This document shows positions 1 to 9,920 of a DNA stretch of 64,000 nucleotides, one piece after another. The stretch is from the NCBI RefSeq assembly GCF_018362995.1, contig NZ_CP074372.1, positions 1,364,001 to 1,428,000 on the forward strand, written 5' to 3'. Numbering within the stretch: the first letter of the stretch is position 1; each line of letters begins with the position of its first letter. Both the position numbers and the translations under genes were made by a program. The notes under the pieces are model-generated. The model had not been told where the DNA came from. It ran no database searches and worked only from the letters and a program-made list of their open reading frames with translations. The DNA is from Chryseobacterium indologenes. GTDB lineage: Bacteria > Bacteroidota > Bacteroidia > Flavobacteriales > Weeksellaceae.

Positions 1-261
1 TGAGGATATGAATATCAAAAGAACGGTTAAGCCATTCTGTAAGTTTCATGACATTGTCATTAACAGAGAGATCTGTCTCGTAATAATGAACTTTTATATT
101 ATACAGCTCCTTCAGTTCCTTGGAAAATTCTTTAAGATTCTGATCCGGAAGACTGACCAGAATGACATTGATCTTTTTCTTTGCCAGGTGTTCAGCGAAT
201 GATTTGCCAAGCCCCTGACTTGCTCCTGTGACAACAGCATATGACTCTTTGGTATCCATAT
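1..261 (-). CDS. SDR family oxidoreductase, N-terminal part (cut by window edge)
   Basis: Only the first 87 codons are inside the window; the 3' part lies beyond base 1. The protein opens with MDTKESYAVVTGASQGLGKS, whose TGASQGLG is the glycine-rich NAD(P)-binding motif of classical short-chain dehydrogenases at the first beta-alpha-beta turn. The catalytic Ser/Tyr/Lys region is outside the window, so the substrate cannot be judged. The ATG start is supported by a -7 box 20 bases upstream (281-288). It lies downstream of the AraC gene on the same strand but has its own promoter, so it is probably a separate transcript. The family is sure; the specific role is unknown. Confidence 0.85.
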
Positions 262-280
262 GTTTAAATTTTATGGTACA

Positions 281-288
281 AAGCTATC
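281..288 (-). promoter_or_regulatory. -7 promoter box of the SDR gene
   Basis: On the minus strand this reads TAGCTTTG, matching the Bacteroidota -7 consensus TAnnTTTG. It lies 20 bases upstream of the start codon at 261, giving a leader of roughly 10-15 nt. Confidence 0.5.
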
Positions 289-404
289 GTGAAAAGAGGG
301 TTTGAATGTTCCGGGTTATCAGACCGAACTGATTTTCAATCAAAAAAACAAAAACATGCAAATGCATAAAAGTCAATGCTTTAAATAAATAAAAAAATAA
401 AACT

Positions 405-1508
405 TTATAAACCTGAACTTATTTTTTTGAATTCGGAAGGGGTCTGTCCGGTCACTTTTTTAAAGGTAGTATTAAAAGATGTTTTGGAATTGAATCCCGA
501 CTCGTAAGCAATCCCGAGAATTGATAATTTACTATTTGATTCTTTCAGAAGTTTTTGGGCATATTCTACTCTGAATTCGTTCACATATTGGAAAAAATTC
601 TTCCCAAAACCTGTATTGATAACATACGACAGGTGATGGGTAGAAACGGACAGCATTTCAGCCAGTTTGATCAGGTTAAGTTCACTGTCAAGATAAGGTT
701 TCTCTGTTTCCATCAGTCCTTCAAGTGAGGTTTTGATCTTCACTAATTCTTCATCAGAGATTAGTTTTCTCTTTATTTCTTCTGAGCCGGAATCTTCACT
801 GATAGAGATCAGCTCTTCTCTCTGTTTTTCTTCTAAAGGATAGATTTCCCTCTGTTTCAGGGAATAATATCCCACCCAGTAGATCACAAATAAAAAGACA
901 GTATTGATAAAGAAATTCAGTGATTTGGGATCATAGAAGAGATTGTAGATCACATAGATGATATTCACGATAAGAAGTACCAGAATAATATATTCAAGCC
1001 AATTCAGATTGATTCCTTCGGTATTGGAAGAAAACTGCTGGATCTTGCGCTGGTGCTTTCTGATGGTAATATAAGAAAGTCCGGTATAGAACAATGCCTG
1101 AATCAGAATCAGAATAACACTCAGGTATTCAAACGGGACAGCGTATCCTAATTTGATCAATATCAGACACAACAGAAAAGCTACCGGAAGTAATAAAAAC
1201 TTCAGATCAGTGATTTTGAAGGTAAAAGAAGGATTGGTAAAGAACAGCACACTAAAGTAAAAAACAATAGGTGTAAAAAACTGAATAAACCTTACCCAAA
1301 ACAGAGAATGAAATTCAACCGTAGTTCCTGTGATGAGAAACAAAACCTCATCCAGCCAGAAGGTAGACCACAGAAACAGAAATATCCCAAACCAGAAATT
1401 GGCTTTACGGTTTACTTTCAAAGGATTGGCCAGCTTCAGCAGAGAAAGCAAAACCAATGAACCATAGATAAGTATCACGATGAAACTGTTTAACTCTGAT
1501 GTGTTCAT
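405..1508 (-). CDS. Membrane-anchored AraC-family transcriptional regulator
   Basis: A 367-residue protein. The first ~220 residues are strongly hydrophobic with about six or seven predicted membrane spans (for example VILIYGSLVLLSLLKL near the N-terminus). A charged linker (about 220-260) follows, and a C-terminal AraC/XylS double helix-turn-helix occupies about 265-365, ending in the typical SGFNSKTSFNTTFKKVTGQT signature. Known of the family: such seven-span sensors coupled to an AraC domain are common in Bacteroidota and are thought to regulate DNA from the membrane. The ligand and targets are unknown. It sits 32 bases downstream of the rhomboid gene on the same strand, so it may be the distal gene of the topoisomerase operon, although the function seems unrelated. 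Confidence 0.85.
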   Translation of the reverse strand: MNTSELNSFIVILIYGSLVLLSLLKLANPLKVNRKANFWFGIFLFLWSTFWLDEVLFLITGTTVEFHSLFWVRFIQFFTPIVFYFSVLFFTNPSFTFKITDLKFLLLPVAFLLCLILIKLGYAVPFEYLSVILILIQALFYTGLSYITIRKHQRKIQQFSSNTEGINLNWLEYIILVLLIVNIIYVIYNLFYDPKSLNFFINTVFLFVIYWVGYYSLKQREIYPLEEKQREELISISEDSGSEEIKRKLISDEELVKIKTSLEGLMETEKPYLDSELNLIKLAEMLSVSTHHLSYVINTGFGKNFFQYVNEFRVEYAQKLLKESNSKLSILGIAYESGFNSKTSFNTTFKKVTGQTPSEFKKISSGL

Positions 1509-1540
1509 TGGTTTTGATATTTTAATTAAAAATAGTCTTT

Positions 1541-2194
1541 TTATCCTATTCGTTTCCTTACAAAAATTTCATATGCCAGATAAATTAACGGAAGCGACAT
1601 AATTCCTATATAAATTCCGTTTTGCACGGCATGTTCTGGAGCATTTATCACAGCATATATTAATCCCAGAAAAGCTCCTCCCAAATGAGCAGCGTGCCCG
1701 ATATTATCATATGCTCTCGGATTCAGCATCATATACACAGAATAACCAAAATAGACCAGCCCGAAAATATATCCGGGAATACCGATCGGAATAAAGAAAA
1801 GATAGATTTTGAGATCAGGAATCAATGCTATGGAAGCAAAAAGGATTCCTGAAACGCCACCACTCGCTCCAACAGCAGAATACCAGGGTTGCTTTTGATA
1901 AATGTATAATGATAGGAAGTTGCCCAGCAATATAGCTCCCAGATATACAATGATAAATCCTATATTCCCGAAACCCTGAATAACAATAGGCGCAAAGAAA
2001 TATAATGTAAGCATATTGAATACCAAATGCATGATATCAGCATGTAAAAATCCTGATGAAAGCAAACGAATATATTCTTTTTTATGAAGAATAGCGCCAA
2101 CACTAAATTTATATTTTTCAGTAATGGCAGGATTATTAAAAGCTATGAAGCTTATAATAGCCGTAATTGCAATAAATAATATTAAAATATTCAT
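1541..2194 (-). CDS. Rhomboid family intramembrane serine protease
   Basis: A 217-residue, six-span membrane protein. The catalytic dyad is visible: GASG around residues 109-112 (Ser111 nucleophile) and the C-terminal HAAHLGG with His170 as the likely base. The HxxxN motif of span 2 is also present (His56, Asn60). Rhomboids cleave transmembrane substrates inside the bilayer; the substrate here is unknown. The start codon lies 6 bases beyond the parC stop, so the two genes are almost certainly co-transcribed. All key residues are present and the length is normal for short bacterial rhomboids. Confidence 0.92.
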   Translation of the reverse strand: MNILILFIAITAIISFIAFNNPAITEKYKFSVGAILHKKEYIRLLSSGFLHADIMHLVFNMLTLYFFAPIVIQGFGNIGFIIVYLGAILLGNFLSLYIYQKQPWYSAVGASGGVSGILFASIALIPDLKIYLFFIPIGIPGYIFGLVYFGYSVYMMLNPRAYDNIGHAAHLGGAFLGLIYAVINAPEHAVQNGIYIGIMSLPLIYLAYEIFVRKRIG

Positions 2195-2200
2195 TTTTTT

Positions 2201-4786
2201 TTAATTTTCAGGTTCGTCACCTTGAAACAGATCACCAATAACTCCTCCGTCTTCATCTGCATCACCTATAGATTCAGGTTCTTCATAGACTTCAGGTTCT
2301 TCTTCTACGGGTTCAGGAATGGTAATATTGATTGCTTTTACTTTAAACTTTGTAAACTGATTTCCGATTGCTTTTATTCCTTTTACGGCAATAAATTCAT
2401 CAATGTTGATCGTTTCAACTTCACGTTCTTTCCCTTTATCTTTTGCGAAAATGATTTCTGCAGTGGCGTCATTGGCAACGATTACATTTTCAATGAATGA
2501 TTTCGGGTGTTCGGATGGCATGAAAGTCTGAACGTTAACCGTATTTTCCAGTAAGAATCTCTTGATGAAATAAATATCTTTTTCTCCATCATAGTAAATA
2601 CAGGTAATAGGCTGTGCAGGTCTCCATTTTTCCAATACCAGATATTCATCATCAAAACGGTTACCAAGATCAAAGGACACCAGTTTAACTTCTCCGTTTG
2701 TGTTGATGGTCAAAATCTTGTCATCTCCTTTAAAGCTTCCCAGTAATGTTCCTCTTGCATCGGCATTCAGTCTTCTTACGGTATCGTCAAACCAGATCTT
2801 TCTAGGTGCCAGGGTAGAAACTCCTTCTTCCTTCATATCTACCTTCTTTACCGCATATTTTGTTACCAGATTTCCCTTGGAATCACGCCCTTTGATGGCA
2901 AGTTCGGAGAAATTGATCTCCATTTTGTTCTTTCTGATTCTTGGATTTGGTTTTAAAAGCACAGTTACGGTTTCTGCTTCACCATTAGGGTTTGCTGAAA
3001 AATACAGTGTTTCGGAACCTTTTTTATCTGAAGCTAACGGATAATCTGTATTTCTTGTCACTCCGGTTACAGAGAAACGTTTCATATAATATGGCCCTTC
3101 TCTTCCTTCGCGGTAGATCATATTATACACTGTTCTTTTATCGTTTTTCTTCCAGATAGCAACATGCAGGATATCTTTACCAACAAACGTTTTTGCCTCT
3201 ACTTTTACCACTTTCATGCTTCCGTCTTTTCTGAAAATGATGATATCATCAATGTCAGAACAGTCGAAGAGATACTGGTCTTTCTTCAGGGATGTTCCGA
3301 TAAAGCCTTCTTCAAAATTAGCATAGAACTTTTCATTAGCCACGGCAACTTTTGTAGCATCAATGGTATCAAAAATTCTAAGTTCTGTCTTTCTCTGCTT
3401 GTCTTTACCGTACTTTTTCTGAATATTTAAGTAATAATCGATGGCATAAGCGATCAGATTGGCCAGATGGTGTTTTACCTGTTCTATTTTGCCTTCCAGC
3501 GATGCAATATTTTCTTTAAATTTATCTAAATCGAATCTTGAAATTCTCTTGATTCGGATTTCGGTCAGTTTTAGAATATCTTCTTCTGTGACAGCTCTTA
3601 AAAGGTGTTTGGTATGTGGTTTTAATCCTGCATCAATAGTCTTTAGCACATCTTCCCAGGTTTTCACCTCTTCGATATCGTGGTAGATTCTATTTTCAAT
3701 AAAAATTCTTTCCAGTGAAGAGAAATGCCAGCTTTCCTGAAGTTCGTGAAGTTCAATTTCAAGTTCTTTCTTCAATAATGACACCGTATGATCTGTATTC
3801 ATTTTCAGAATATCGGAAACATTCATGAACATAGGTTTGTCACCTACAATCACACAGGCATTCGGAGAAATTGTCACCTGGCAGTCTGTGAATGCATACA
3901 AAGCGTCAATTGTCTTATCCGGAGAAACATCATTATGAATATGGATCAGGATTTCTACTTTGTCTGAAGTATTGTCCTCAATCTTTTTAATTTTGATCTT
4001 CCCTTTCTCATTGGCTTTTAAAATCGAATCAATAAGATCAGTGGTCGTTTTCGAGTAAGGAAGTTCGGAAATCACCAATGTATGCTTATCCGTTTGGGTA
4101 ATTTTGGCTCTGGCTCTTACTTTTCCTCCTCTGTGGCCGTCATTGTATTCTGAAACATCCAGATAACCGGCTGTTAAAAAGTCCGGATACAGCTCAAATC
4201 TCTTTCCTTTCAGGTAAGCTACCGATGCATTGATAAGCTCATTGAAATTATGCGGAAGTATTTTTGTGGAAAGTCCTACCCCAATACCTTCTACTCCCTG
4301 TGCAAGAAGCAAAGGAAATTTTACCGGCAGGTCGACAGGTTCATTATTTCTTCCGTCGTAGGATTTGGTCCATTCTGTCGTTTTAGGATTAAAGACTACC
4401 TCCAATGCGAAAGGGGTCAGTCTTGCTTCAATATACCTTGCAGCAGCTGCAGAGTCTCCTGTATAAATATTCCCCCAGTTTCCCTGAGTATCTATCAGTA
4501 ATTCCTTCTGCCCTATCTGCACCATGGCATCTGTAATGGAAGCATCTCCATGTGGGTGATACTTCATGGTATTTCCCACGATGTTCGCTACTTTATTGTA
4601 ACGGCCATCTTCCAGTTCCCGCATAGAGTGCATAATTCTTCGCTGAACGGGTTTCAAACCATCATACACCGAAGGGATAGCTCTGTCCAAAATTACATAG
4701 GAAGCATAATCCAGAAACCAGTCTTTGTACAGACCGGAAACCTTCTTTAAACTTTCACCCTCATGCGAATATTCTTCTGTCGTCAT
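2201..4786 (-). CDS. parC: DNA topoisomerase IV subunit A
   Basis: An 861-residue type IIA topoisomerase A subunit, the DNA-cleaving partner of ParE, which decatenates daughter chromosomes. The N-terminal breakage-reunion domain contains LDRAIPSVYDGLKPVQRR (about 33-50), KYHPHGD (about 75-81) and the active-site tyrosine in AAAARYIEAR (Tyr118). A coiled coil follows at roughly 430-460, then a beta-pinwheel-like C-terminal domain (about 500-790) and an acidic tail rich in Glu/Asp. Quinolone contacts lie in the N-terminal segment. It overlaps the upstream small membrane-protein gene by 26 bases, and parE lies upstream of that, giving a parE-x-parC-rhomboid operon. It could be annotated as a GyrA-like paralogue, but the parE neighbour favours topoisomerase IV. 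Confidence 0.95.
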   Translation of the reverse strand: MTTEEYSHEGESLKKVSGLYKDWFLDYASYVILDRAIPSVYDGLKPVQRRIMHSMRELEDGRYNKVANIVGNTMKYHPHGDASITDAMVQIGQKELLIDTQGNWGNIYTGDSAAAARYIEARLTPFALEVVFNPKTTEWTKSYDGRNNEPVDLPVKFPLLLAQGVEGIGVGLSTKILPHNFNELINASVAYLKGKRFELYPDFLTAGYLDVSEYNDGHRGGKVRARAKITQTDKHTLVISELPYSKTTTDLIDSILKANEKGKIKIKKIEDNTSDKVEILIHIHNDVSPDKTIDALYAFTDCQVTISPNACVIVGDKPMFMNVSDILKMNTDHTVSLLKKELEIELHELQESWHFSSLERIFIENRIYHDIEEVKTWEDVLKTIDAGLKPHTKHLLRAVTEEDILKLTEIRIKRISRFDLDKFKENIASLEGKIEQVKHHLANLIAYAIDYYLNIQKKYGKDKQRKTELRIFDTIDATKVAVANEKFYANFEEGFIGTSLKKDQYLFDCSDIDDIIIFRKDGSMKVVKVEAKTFVGKDILHVAIWKKNDKRTVYNMIYREGREGPYYMKRFSVTGVTRNTDYPLASDKKGSETLYFSANPNGEAETVTVLLKPNPRIRKNKMEINFSELAIKGRDSKGNLVTKYAVKKVDMKEEGVSTLAPRKIWFDDTVRRLNADARGTLLGSFKGDDKILTINTNGEVKLVSFDLGNRFDDEYLVLEKWRPAQPITCIYYDGEKDIYFIKRFLLENTVNVQTFMPSEHPKSFIENVIVANDATAEIIFAKDKGKEREVETINIDEFIAVKGIKAIGNQFTKFKVKAINITIPEPVEEEPEVYEEPESIGDADEDGGVIGDLFQGDEPEN

Positions 4787-5270
4787 CTGTTTTTTTGTCT
4801 TTTTTCTCTTTATTAGCTTTTACTACTTTGTTCAGAGAGAGTTTTAAATCGTTTACTTCTTTTCTGTTCAAATAAGAAATGTGATACTTCAGTATAGTAG
4901 ATCCGTTATTCTTACTTGAAACAGTGATGTATAATCTTTTGATAAATAAAATACTGACTACATCATATTTTATCAGCTTATATTTTGGAAATTCATCGTG
5001 AAGAGGCTTCTCTAAAAAAGGAATAATATTCCTGTTTTTAAAGTTCAGAGCTTCTCCATCGCTGTCATATTCAAAAATCTGCCGTCCGCAAATATAAAAG
5101 ATGATCAGCATTATAATAGGAACAATAATCAGTAAATAACTTTCATCATCCAGCGCATTAAATCTATATTTATTAGCGATAAATGCAATTACTCCAAGTA
5201 CCATTATCATAAGAAGAAGGGTGCTTAAAAAGTTATAAACTGATGCTTTATTACGGTTACTTAGTCTCAT
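4761..5270 (-). CDS. Small two-span membrane protein with PH-like cytoplasmic part
   Basis: A 169-residue protein I cannot name. Two hydrophobic spans (about residues 14-31 and 43-62) are followed by a beta-rich soluble region of about 80 residues beginning RQIFEYDSDGEALNFKNRN and ending in a lysine/aspartate-rich tail. The pattern suggests a PH-like fold, as in bacterial membrane PH-domain proteins. It is translationally coupled to parC (26-base overlap) and lies about 97 bases after parE, so it belongs to the topoisomerase IV operon. A second protein with the same architecture and similar FEY..SGE.L motif sits at the right edge of the window (63624-64000). Whether it acts with the topoisomerase or is only carried in the operon is not visible. 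Confidence 0.8.
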   Translation of the reverse strand: MRLSNRNKASVYNFLSTLLLMIMVLGVIAFIANKYRFNALDDESYLLIIVPIIMLIIFYICGRQIFEYDSDGEALNFKNRNIIPFLEKPLHDEFPKYKLIKYDVVSILFIKRLYITVSSKNNGSTILKYHISYLNRKEVNDLKLSLNKVVKANKEKKDKKTDDDRRIFA

Positions 5271-5367
5271 TTGATTTCTTTGTTGTAAGTTTCCTAATTT
5301 CTTACTTCAAAATGTGTTTTTTTAAGCCTCAGCATTGTTGTCAAGGAAAGTTTTTAATATATAATTT

Positions 5368-7254
5368 TTAGTTTTCTACTTCATCCAGAATTTCTTTTTT
5401 AGCAATATCAGTATCATCCTCCACAACCAGGTTTTCCAGAATAAAAGTCTGTCTGTCCGGAGTATTTTTTCCCATATAAAACTCCAGAAGCTGTTCAATG
5501 GTCTGGTCTTTTCCTAACACTACAGGTTCCAATCTGATATCCTGACCTATAAAGTGCTTGAATTCATCCGGAGAAATTTCTCCTAATCCTTTAAATCGTG
5601 TGATTTCAGGATTTTTCCCCAGATCATTTAATGCTTTTACTCTTTCAGCTTCAGAATAACAGTATCTTGTTTCTTTCTTGTTTCTTACTCTGAATAAAGG
5701 AGTCTGAAGAATATAAAGGTGCCCGTTTTTAATCAGATCAGGGAAGAATTGCAGGAAGAATGTAATCATCAGCAAACGAATGTGCATTCCATCCACATCG
5801 GCATCGGTTGCAATAATCACCTGGTTGTATCTCAGGTCTTCCAGACTTTCTTCAATATTTAAGGCAGCCTGCAGAAGGTTAAATTCTTCATTTTCATATA
5901 CCACTTTCTTGGTAAGACCATAGCAGTTCAATGGTTTACCTTTCAGTGAGAATACAGCTTGCGTTTCCACATCTCTGGATTTTGTGATAGATCCTGATGC
6001 AGAATCTCCCTCGGTAATGAAGATCTGAGTATCTCCTTTTCTTTCGGCTTTCTGATCGTTATAATGCTGTCTGCAGTCACGAAGTTTTTTGTTGTGAAGA
6101 GATACTTTTTTAGCTCTTTCCCTAGCCAGTTTCTGAATTCCGGAAAGTTCTTTTCTTTCTCTCTCGGAAATTAGTATTTTTCTTTGGACCGCCTCCGCAA
6201 TTTCCGGGTTCTTATGTAAAAAGTTGTCCAGTTTGCTTTTTAGGAAATCAATAATGAATGTTCTTACGGTAGGACCATTCGGCCCCATATCATTAGATCC
6301 TAATTTTGTTTTGGTCTGGGATTCGAAAACCGGTTCTTCTACATTGATTGAGATAGCGGCAATGATAGACTTTCTGATATCAGAAGCTTCAAAATTCTTA
6401 TTAAAAAACTCACGGATCGTCTTCACATAAGCTTCACGGAATGCATTAAGGTGAGTTCCACCCTGTGTGGTATTCTGTCCGTTTACGAATGAGAAATAGG
6501 TTTCCATCTGAGATTTGTCAGTATGAGTGATAGCCACTTCAATATCATCATCTTTCAAATGAACGATAGGATAAAGTGTCTCACTTTCCAGTTCTTCTTC
6601 AAGGAGATCTTTAAGACCGTTTTCAGAAAAATAGGTTTCTCCGTTGAAAAGAATTTTCAATCCCGGATTCAGGTATGCATAATTGCGGAGCATTCTTTCG
6701 ATATACTCTTTTCTGTATTTGAAATGCAGGAATATATCCCCATCAGGAATGAAAGAAATTTCAGTACCATTTCTGTCTGAAGTATCCTTTTCTTCAAAGT
6801 TTTCTTTGATAAGTCCCTGGGAGAATTCTGCAGCTTTCATTTTTCCGTCGCGGAAAGAACGTACTCTGAAATACTCAGAGAGTGCATTTACCGCTTTGGT
6901 ACCTACCCCATTTAACCCTACAGATTTTTTAAACGCCTTACTGTCGTATTTACCTCCGGTGTTCATTTTGGAAACAGCATCTACTACTTTTCCCAATGGG
7001 ATTCCACGTCCAAAGTCACGAATTGTAACTTTACCGTCATCTACTTTTATTTCGATTCTTTTCCCTGATTTCATCCTGAACTCATCAATAGAGTTATCCA
7101 GGATTTCTTTAAGCAGAATATAAATACCATCATCGGCGGAAGACCCATCTCCAAGCTTCCCGATGTACATGCCGGGGCGCAGACGGATGTGTTCCTGCCA
7201 ATCGAGGGTTCTGATATTATCTTCTGAATAGGTTGGATTTATTTCTTGTGACAT
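5368..7254 (-). CDS. parE: DNA topoisomerase IV subunit B
   Basis: A 628-residue ATPase subunit of topoisomerase IV. The GHKL ATP-binding domain is N-terminal ([13 protein letters not shown] with the catalytic Glu/Asn, then DFGRGIP and [21 protein letters not shown] forming the ATP lid). A transducer domain follows, then the Toprim domain with [10 protein letters not shown] and [10 protein letters not shown] supplying the metal-binding acidic residues. The ORF can be extended five codons to a TTG at 7269, but the ATG at 7254 ([12 protein letters not shown]) fits better. It is the first gene of the parE-small membrane protein-parC-rhomboid operon. Confidence 0.95.
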   Translation of the reverse strand: MSQEINPTYSEDNIRTLDWQEHIRLRPGMYIGKLGDGSSADDGIYILLKEILDNSIDEFRMKSGKRIEIKVDDGKVTIRDFGRGIPLGKVVDAVSKMNTGGKYDSKAFKKSVGLNGVGTKAVNALSEYFRVRSFRDGKMKAAEFSQGLIKENFEEKDTSDRNGTEISFIPDGDIFLHFKYRKEYIERMLRNYAYLNPGLKILFNGETYFSENGLKDLLEEELESETLYPIVHLKDDDIEVAITHTDKSQMETYFSFVNGQNTTQGGTHLNAFREAYVKTIREFFNKNFEASDIRKSIIAAISINVEEPVFESQTKTKLGSNDMGPNGPTVRTFIIDFLKSKLDNFLHKNPEIAEAVQRKILISERERKELSGIQKLARERAKKVSLHNKKLRDCRQHYNDQKAERKGDTQIFITEGDSASGSITKSRDVETQAVFSLKGKPLNCYGLTKKVVYENEEFNLLQAALNIEESLEDLRYNQVIIATDADVDGMHIRLLMITFFLQFFPDLIKNGHLYILQTPLFRVRNKKETRYCYSEAERVKALNDLGKNPEITRFKGLGEISPDEFKHFIGQDIRLEPVVLGKDQTIEQLLEFYMGKNTPDRQTFILENLVVEDDTDIAKKEILDEVEN

Positions 7255-7484
7255 ATATGATTTCAGCAAACATACAAAAATACGAAATTGTATAAAATTA
7301 TCCGAATTTTAAAAGTCATTTTTTCCTAACTTTTATTGTTCAATGAGAAGAATAGTCATTGATTTTTAAGCCTTTTAAATTTGTTGATAGACAAAAGCAA
7401 ACAAAATTCATTATAACTCTGAAAATTTTCATTAATATATTTAAAACTATAGAACTTTTACTTTTGCATTCGTAGATGGATATT

Positions 7485-8024
7485 TTATTTTTTATTTTCC
7501 AGCTGCCCGATCATATTTTTCAGCATAGCAGGCACAATTAACTTATGAAAAGGACGAACAGGAAGAAAATATAATACACCCAGCCAATTATGGAACTTTA
7601 CCGTAGTGGATATGGTAAGAGATTTTTCATCAAAATGATTTTTATTTTCATCAAATAAAAGGGAAACTCTGAAATCCAGATGCTTATCATTTTCCCCGAT
7701 AACAATTTCATTATCCGTTTTATCAAACACTGTAAAAATACCCATGCGCTCTCCCACTTCACATTTAAAATCCTGTTCCAACTGCTGCTTTTCTGTTTCA
7801 GATCCTGTTTTCAGTCCAAATAATCCTACTATTTTATTTCTGAAAGCAAACATTTTCTTTCCCCATTTCGGTCCACTTGTAAAGAATACATTTCCGATTT
7901 CTGTAATATCAATATTCCGGCTGCCATGTTTCAATTCTCCTTCAAAACTATCAACATAATCAAAATCTTTTTTTCCCTGGGATAAAACTGATTTTTCCGG
8001 AAACTCCGTCTTCTTAATCTTCAT
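7485..8024 (-). CDS. DUF2867-type protein (SRPBCC-like)
   Basis: A 179-residue soluble protein resembling the DUF2867 family. It is recognisable by the C-terminal HNWLGVLYFLPVRPFHKLIV segment and the central GERMGIFTVFD region with alternating beta strands. The family is related to START/SRPBCC hydrophobic-ligand folds; no biochemical role is established. It is monocistronic: parE ends more than 200 bases away and the aminotransferase is divergent. A TACATTTG -7 box lies 32 bases upstream of the ATG (8056-8063). Family assignment is from memory of the motif and moderately sure. Confidence 0.7.
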   Translation of the reverse strand: MKIKKTEFPEKSVLSQGKKDFDYVDSFEGELKHGSRNIDITEIGNVFFTSGPKWGKKMFAFRNKIVGLFGLKTGSETEKQQLEQDFKCEVGERMGIFTVFDKTDNEIVIGENDKHLDFRVSLLFDENKNHFDEKSLTISTTVKFHNWLGVLYFLPVRPFHKLIVPAMLKNMIGQLENKK

Positions 8025-8055
8025 TGTTATTGGTTTTTAATAGTTGTGTGTCTAA

Positions 8056-8063
8056 CAAATGTA
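8056..8063 (-). promoter_or_regulatory. -7 promoter box of the DUF2867 gene
   Basis: The minus strand reads TACATTTG, matching TAnnTTTG, 32 bases upstream of the ATG at 8024. Confidence 0.5.
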
Positions 8064-8254
8064 GGTATCTTTCTATAGATTTAAAAGAAAAAAAATCAAA
8101 CATATGTTTAAAATCATATTTCCTCATTAAATTCATCATTCAAACCATTAACTTCCTCAACATCAGCCTTCAACCTAGCTCTATTTAATTTTTATTTTTA
8201 TAAGTGAAGTCTGTTTTAAATATTTCATTAAATTCGATCAACAAAACTGTTTTT

Positions 8255-9409
8255 ATGATACAACTTCCTTTATCAAAACTTTCCAATGTAGGAACTACTA
8301 TTTTCAGTCAGATGACTCAACTTGCCAACGAAAATGAAGCGATCAATCTTTCTCAGGGATTTCCGGATTTCATGCCTGACCTGGAGCTATTGAATCATGT
8401 AGATCATTTTATTAAAAAAGGCTTTAACCAATATGCTCCATTAGGTGGAATGGTTGGTCTGAAGGAAGAAATTGCCAGAAAAATTGAGAACAGCCATCAG
8501 GCAACCTATCATCCCGATTCGGAAATAACAATTACTGCAGGGGGAACTCAGGCGATTTTCACTGCCATTGCTTCTTTTATCAAAAAGGAGGATGAAGTGA
8601 TTATTTTTGAACCGGCCTATGACTGTTATGAACCTACTGTAGAACTTTTCGGAGGGATTGTAAAACGTTTTGAAATGAAAGCTCCTGATTATAACATCGA
8701 CTGGACTGCTGTAAAAAATCTTGTCAGTGACAAAACCAGAATGATTATCCTGAATAATCCCAACAACCCATCCGGAAAAATACTGACAGAAAATGATATA
8801 CAGGAGCTTATTCAACTGGTAAAAGGGACTTCTATTCTTATTTTAAGTGATGAAGTGTATGAAAATATTGTTTTTGACGGAAAGCAGCATTTAAGCATTT
8901 GTAAATATCCGGAATTGAAAGAAAGGAGTCTTCTTGTTGCTTCTTTCGGGAAACTCTTTCACGTTACCGGCTGGAAAGTAGGATATTGTGCAGCTCCCAA
9001 AATCTTAACGGATGAGTTCAGAAAAGTACACCAGTTCAATGTTTTCTGTGTCAACACTCCTATTCAGCTTGCATTGGCAGAGTACATGAAAAATGATGAA
9101 CATTATACCCAACTGAATCAGTTTTTTCAGGAAAAAAGAGATTTTCTGAGAAAAGGTCTTGAAGGAACATCTTTTGAGCTGCTGAATTGTGAGGGAACTT
9201 ATTTTCAGGCAGTAAAGTATGATAAGATTTCGGATAAAAATGATTTCGATTTCGCATCTGAACTGACAATCAATCACAAGGTGGCGAGTGTTCCTTTTTC
9301 TTCGTTCTATAAAAATAAACTGAATGAGAATGTCATCAGGTTATGTTTTGCAAAAAAACAGGAAACATTGGAGAAAGCTATTGAGAATTTATCAAGAGTA
9401 TCATCATAA
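8255..9409 (+). CDS. PLP-dependent aminotransferase (methionine/kynurenine aminotransferase type)
   Basis: A 384-residue fold-type I aminotransferase of the Ib subgroup. Visible features are the N-terminal INLSQGFPDF substrate loop, the QYAPLGGMVGLKEEIA region, LNNPNNPSGK (the PLP-contacting Asn), SDEVYENIVFDG (Asp to the pyridine nitrogen) and SFGKLFHVTGWKVGY with the Schiff-base lysine. This combination matches the YbdL/KAT branch, which transaminates methionine and aromatic or kynurenine-type substrates. The reading frame is open 17 codons further upstream, but the internal ATG giving MIQLPLSKLSNV fits the family start. It stands alone between a divergent gene and a repeat-bearing gap. Confidence 0.88.
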   Translation: MIQLPLSKLSNVGTTIFSQMTQLANENEAINLSQGFPDFMPDLELLNHVDHFIKKGFNQYAPLGGMVGLKEEIARKIENSHQATYHPDSEITITAGGTQAIFTAIASFIKKEDEVIIFEPAYDCYEPTVELFGGIVKRFEMKAPDYNIDWTAVKNLVSDKTRMIILNNPNNPSGKILTENDIQELIQLVKGTSILILSDEVYENIVFDGKQHLSICKYPELKERSLLVASFGKLFHVTGWKVGYCAAPKILTDEFRKVHQFNVFCVNTPIQLALAEYMKNDEHYTQLNQFFQEKRDFLRKGLEGTSFELLNCEGTYFQAVKYDKISDKNDFDFASELTINHKVASVPFSSFYKNKLNENVIRLCFAKKQETLEKAIENLSRVSS

Positions 9410-9457
9410 TTTTTTGTGCTTTTGTGAGATCTTAGAGACAAGACCTTTACTCCAACT

Positions 9458-9486
9458 GTCATTGCGAGCAAAGCGAAGCAATCTCA
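9458..9486 (+). repeat. GTCATTGCGAG-type dispersed repeat, copy 1
   Basis: The segment starts GTCATTGCGAGCAAAGCGAA and ends GCAATCTC. A diverged copy occurs in the opposite orientation at 16315-16342. Both lie just 3' of a gene in intergenic DNA. Similar GTCATTGCGAG elements are familiar as dispersed non-coding repeats in Bacteroidota and other bacteria (family knowledge; not searched). Confidence 0.6.
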
Positions 9487-9517
9487 TTAAAATTAATGAA
9501 TTTTGTATTGGAAAACC

Positions 9518-9570
9518 CTAAGACGCGAAGAAATTTTATAAGCAAACGTTTTAAGGCGCAAAGATTTTAT
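9518..9570 (+). repeat. Two degenerate direct repeats
   Basis: CTAAGACGCGAAGAAATTTT (from 9518) and TTAAGGCGCAAAGATTTTAT (from 9551) are related units 33 bases apart, directly after the GTCATTGCGAG element. They look like part of the same non-coding repeat cassette. Confidence 0.45.
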
Positions 9571-9718
9571 CTCCGATGAATTGTATTGTTCTAAAATGAC
9601 ATAGATATTTCAGAGGTCATTTTTGGACGATGAGTTTATATTTTTCTTTAAAAGGTGACTTATAATCATTGATTTTCATATATTTATGAAATAACTAATC
9701 CATTAAATAATTAAAATC

Positions 9719-9895
9719 ATGAAAAAAGGAATCATCTCACAAGGTAAAAAATTAAACAAAAAAGAATTAAGTACAATCAATGGAGGATTCGGTAATGTAA
9801 GATGCACCAATTCTTCAGGGTATTGCGTATACATCGGCCCTGGATGCAGTGAGCTCAAATGCCAGCTGCCGGAACCTCTTGAAGCTGTTGAGTAA
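9719..9895 (+). CDS. GG-leader, four-cysteine small peptide (bacteriocin-like), copy 1
   Basis: A 58-residue ORF. The leader KKLNKKELSTINGG ends in a double glycine at 22-23, the pattern cut by C39-type peptidase/ABC exporters. The 35-residue tail has cysteines at 29, 36, 43 and 48. A second gene at 11915-12073 has GG at the same position and cysteines with identical spacing (C-x6-C-x6-C-x4-CQ), so selection acts on the protein even though the tails otherwise differ. Chryseobacterium genomes carry many short GG-leader bacteriocin-like ORFs of unproven function. No exporter, modification enzyme or immunity gene is visible nearby. The gene is followed by a very stable hairpin. Confidence 0.8.
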   Translation: MKKGIISQGKKLNKKELSTINGGFGNVRCTNSSGYCVYIGPGCSELKCQLPEPLEAVE

Positions 9896-9920
9896 TTCAG
9901 CTTCAAAGAAATGATAAAAT

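Larger units (their letters stand above)
9410..9718. other. Intergenic stretch with dispersed-type repeats
   Basis: This 309-base gap has no convincing gene. It contains a GTCATTGCGAG-type repeat (9458-9486) and two degenerate copies of a CTAAGACGCGAAG...TTTTAT unit (9518-9539 and 9551-9570). The end holds the leader of the first GG-peptide gene. Confidence 0.7.

Noticed and set aside
2201..4786. Several 60-114-codon plus-strand ORFs inside parC
   Set aside because: They follow the frame complement of a conserved gene and lack any independent motif.
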